64,000 nucleotides of DNA from Actinokineospora iranica (GTDB lineage Bacteria > Actinomycetota > Actinomycetes > Mycobacteriales > Pseudonocardiaceae): NCBI RefSeq assembly GCF_900101685.1, contig NZ_FMZZ01000008.1:62001-126000 (forward strand), read 5' to 3'. A program made the position numbers and the translations under genes. This document shows positions 62,323-64,000 of the stretch, piece after piece. Below the pieces are notes generated by a model. The model made no database searches and was not told the origin of the DNA. It saw nothing but the letters and a program-made list of their open reading frames with translations. Each line of letters opens with the position of its first letter. Position 1 is the first letter of the stretch.

Positions 62323-63603
62323 ATGGAGCCGTTCAGCGCCGTGGAGGTGATCCGGGCCAAGCGCGACGGCGCCCGGCTGACCGACGAGCAGATCGACTGG
62401 GTGGTCGGCGCCTACACCCGGGGCGTCGTCGCGGAGGAGCAGATGTCGGCGCTGGCCATGGCGATCTACCTCAACGGCATGGCCGCCGCCGAGACCGCCC
62501 GCTGGACCGCCGCCATGGTCGCCTCCGGCGAGACGCTGTCCCTGCGGGTCGGCCGTCCGACGGTGGACAAGCACTCCACCGGCGGTGTCGGCGACAAGAT
62601 CACGCTGCCGTTGGCTCCGCTGGTCGCCGCCTGCGGAGCGGGGGTGCCGCAGCTTTCCGGCCGCGGCCTCGGGCACACCGGCGGCACTCTCGACAAGCTG
62701 GAGTCCATCCCGGGGTGGCGCGCTCGCCTGACTGCCGACGAGATCCAGGCGCAGCTTGTGGATGTCGGCGCGGTGATCTGCGCGGCGACCGATGGCTTGG
62801 CTCCCGCTGACCGCAAGCTCTACGCCCTTCGGGACGTCACCGGCACGGTGGAGTCCATTCCGCTGATCGCCGCCTCGATCATGAGCAAGAAGATCGCTGA
62901 GGGCGCGGATGCTCTGGTGCTGGACGTCAAATGCGGATCGGGCGCGTTCATGAAGACTCCGGAGGACGCTCGCGCGCTGGCCGCCGCTCTGGTCGACATC
63001 GGCGTTTCGCGGGGGGTGCGGGTTTCCGCGCTGATCACCGACATGTCGGTCCCGCTCGGGCGTGCGGTGGGGAACGCCGTGGAGGTGGCGGAGGCGGTTG
63101 AGGTCCTGCGCGGGGGTGGGCCTGGTGACGTGGTCGAGCTGACGCTGGCTCTCGCTCGCGAGATGCTGGACTTGGCTGGCTTGTCCGATGTGGACCCTGG
63201 GGAGGTTCTGCGGTCCGGTGCCGCGTATGACGTGTGGGCTGCGATGATCCGGGCTCAGGGGGGTGATCCGGATGCCCCTCTGTCGCAGCCTGGTCATGTC
63301 CATACCGTTGTTGCCGCGTCGGACGGTGTTCTGTCTACTTTGGACGCTTATGCTGTTGGGGTTGCCGCGTGGCGGTTGGGTGCCGGGCGGGCTCGCAAGG
63401 AGGATTCGGTGCAGGCCGCTGCGGGCGTTGTCTGCCATGTGAAGCCTGGGGAATCTGTTCGTGCTGGGGATCCCTTGCTGGAGTTGCGCACTGACACGCC
63501 TGAAGCGGTTCCTGCTGCTTTGGCTGCTCTTGATGGTGCGTATGCCATCGCTGAGGCTGCGGTGGGTCGTGAGTCGCTGGTTCTTGAGGTGGTTCGCGGG
63601 TGA
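62323..63603 (+). CDS. deoA: Thymidine/pyrimidine-nucleoside phosphorylase
   Basis: The 426-residue protein starts at ATG 62323 after GAGAAGGGACGCCG. Family signature and phosphate loop VDKHSTGGVGDKITLPLAP, substrate-site SGRGLGHTGGTLDKLES and the KCGSGAFM motif; three-domain layout ending in a C-terminal lid domain. It cleaves pyrimidine nucleosides to base and (deoxy)ribose-1-phosphate. It completes the uptake-salvage set. Codons in the last 450 bp are noticeably richer in G/T at third positions than in the first half. Confidence 0.95.
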   Translation: MEPFSAVEVIRAKRDGARLTDEQIDWVVGAYTRGVVAEEQMSALAMAIYLNGMAAAETARWTAAMVASGETLSLRVGRPTVDKHSTGGVGDKITLPLAPLVAACGAGVPQLSGRGLGHTGGTLDKLESIPGWRARLTADEIQAQLVDVGAVICAATDGLAPADRKLYALRDVTGTVESIPLIAASIMSKKIAEGADALVLDVKCGSGAFMKTPEDARALAAALVDIGVSRGVRVSALITDMSVPLGRAVGNAVEVAEAVEVLRGGGPGDVVELTLALAREMLDLAGLSDVDPGEVLRSGAAYDVWAAMIRAQGGDPDAPLSQPGHVHTVVAASDGVLSTLDAYAVGVAAWRLGAGRARKEDSVQAAAGVVCHVKPGESVRAGDPLLELRTDTPEAVPAALAALDGAYAIAEAAVGRESLVLEVVRG

Positions 63604-63711
63604 TCGGTGGTCGCGTTCGGGGTCGGCTCGATGGGGCGGGCGCTTGTCGGCCTGGCAGGAGGGCAGGTTGGCTGCTCCAACTCATCGAGCACCTGGCAGG
63701 TTCGGGTGCGG

Positions 63712-64000
63712 TTAGCGGGCGGTTGGTGGGTGTCGCAAGGCTGTGTCCAGGTCTCGCAGTAGCTGTCCTACCCGGTTGCGGGTGCTTGGGGCGTTGGGGT
63801 AGCGGGTGAGGACGTTTGTCACGGTGGGGGTGGCTAGGTCCGTTGCCTTCCTGATGTAGTTGGCGCCGACGTCGGGGTTGTCGTCCGCGTCGAGTTCGCA
63901 GGCTCTGGCTGTGTGGGCTGCCGGGCCGAGGATGTGCCGGACCTGGGTCGCCTTGGCTATGGGGTGTAGGAATGGTGTGCCTGCTGTGGCGACGGCCGCG
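63712..64000 (-). CDS. Hypothetical protein, N-terminus cut by the window edge
   Basis: An uninterrupted minus-strand frame runs from the right edge to the TAA at 63712 and encodes 95 residues: KATQVRHILGPAAHTARACE, then DDNPDVGANYIRKATDLATP, then LTRYPNAPSTRNRVGQLLRD. The helical pattern and coding-like composition indicate a real gene. It resembles small actinobacterial proteins labelled putative immunity proteins in my memory, but that is unverified. It converges on deoA with a 108-bp gap in which I see nothing. Confidence 0.65.
   Translation of the reverse strand, partial: AAVATAGTPFLHPIAKATQVRHILGPAAHTARACELDADDNPDVGANYIRKATDLATPTVTNVLTRYPNAPSTRNRVGQLLRDLDTALRHPPTAR

Overview
The window looks like chromosome from a high-GC actinomycete, most likely of the order Pseudonocardiales. 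The evidence is the strong GC bias at third codon positions, frequent GTG/TTG starts, ESX/type VII accessory genes, a SARP regulator, AfsA-like and F420/FMN-type enzymes, and an actinobacterial sdhC-D-A-B order. Everything here was read from the sequence without database searches. Family names rest on motifs and domain order that I recognise.

Layout. (1) About 0-4.4 kb and 7.6-48.7 kb form one large, regulated biosynthetic gene cluster. The left end (cut by the window edge) has an aminotransferase, a SRPBCC protein, a small polytopic membrane protein, a diiron ferritin-like oxygenase, an ACP and a KAS II-type ketosynthase. The right end (44.5-48.7 kb) is an operon of FabI, MaoC dehydratase, flavin reductase, FabH and a second-copy-type seryl-tRNA synthetase. 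A membrane protein plus a diiron oxygenase plus a dedicated SerRS is the signature of azoxy (N-N bond) natural product biosynthesis of the valanimycin type. Here it is combined with fatty-acid/polyketide chain assembly: KS-AT-KR-ACP PKS, AMP-ligase, two thioesterases and a dedicated acetyl-CoA carboxylase. The likely product is therefore a lipid-like azoxy compound. A seryltransferase (VlmA-type) and a dedicated amine N-hydroxylase are not obvious here and may lie left of the window. (2) 4.5-7.5 kb, minus strand: an ESX/type VII accessory block (EspG-like, PPE-like, DUF3558-like lipoprotein, helical protein) lying inside the cluster. A second ESX-flavoured block lies at 48.9-51.7 kb. (3) About 17.45-26.5 kb: an integrated phage-satellite-like element with a tyrosine integrase, Xis, RepA-like ATPase, scaffold-like protein and HK97 capsid, but no terminase, portal or tail. 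It also carries a six-hairpin array, a XRE/TPR regulator, and a nuclease toxin gene interrupted by an in-frame TGA with an intact immunity-like gene. (4) 26.5-37.7 kb: regulators, two MFS transporters, a P450, a KAS III-like acyltransferase, a PaaK-like ligase, two MarR proteins and a FAD monooxygenase. (5) 38-43.3 kb: AfsA-like signal synthase, HAD phosphatase, and accDA-accB-accC (accB carries a frameshift). (6) 43.5-44.3 kb: SARP activator. (7) 52.2-55.7 kb: succinate dehydrogenase. 56.2-63.6 kb: a nucleoside uptake and salvage operon (BMP lipoprotein, ABC ATPase, two permeases, cytidine deaminase, thymidine phosphorylase).

The most striking unifying signal is regulatory. Triplets of the pentamer RTCAR, repeated exactly every 11 bp, lie upstream of the carrier-protein/PKS operon, the KAS III-like gene, the divergent MFS gene, the AfsA region and the fabI operon, and in weaker form upstream of the SARP gene itself. 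In two cases the distance to the start codon is identical and in others close. This is the geometry of SARP operators and ties the scattered genes into one regulon.
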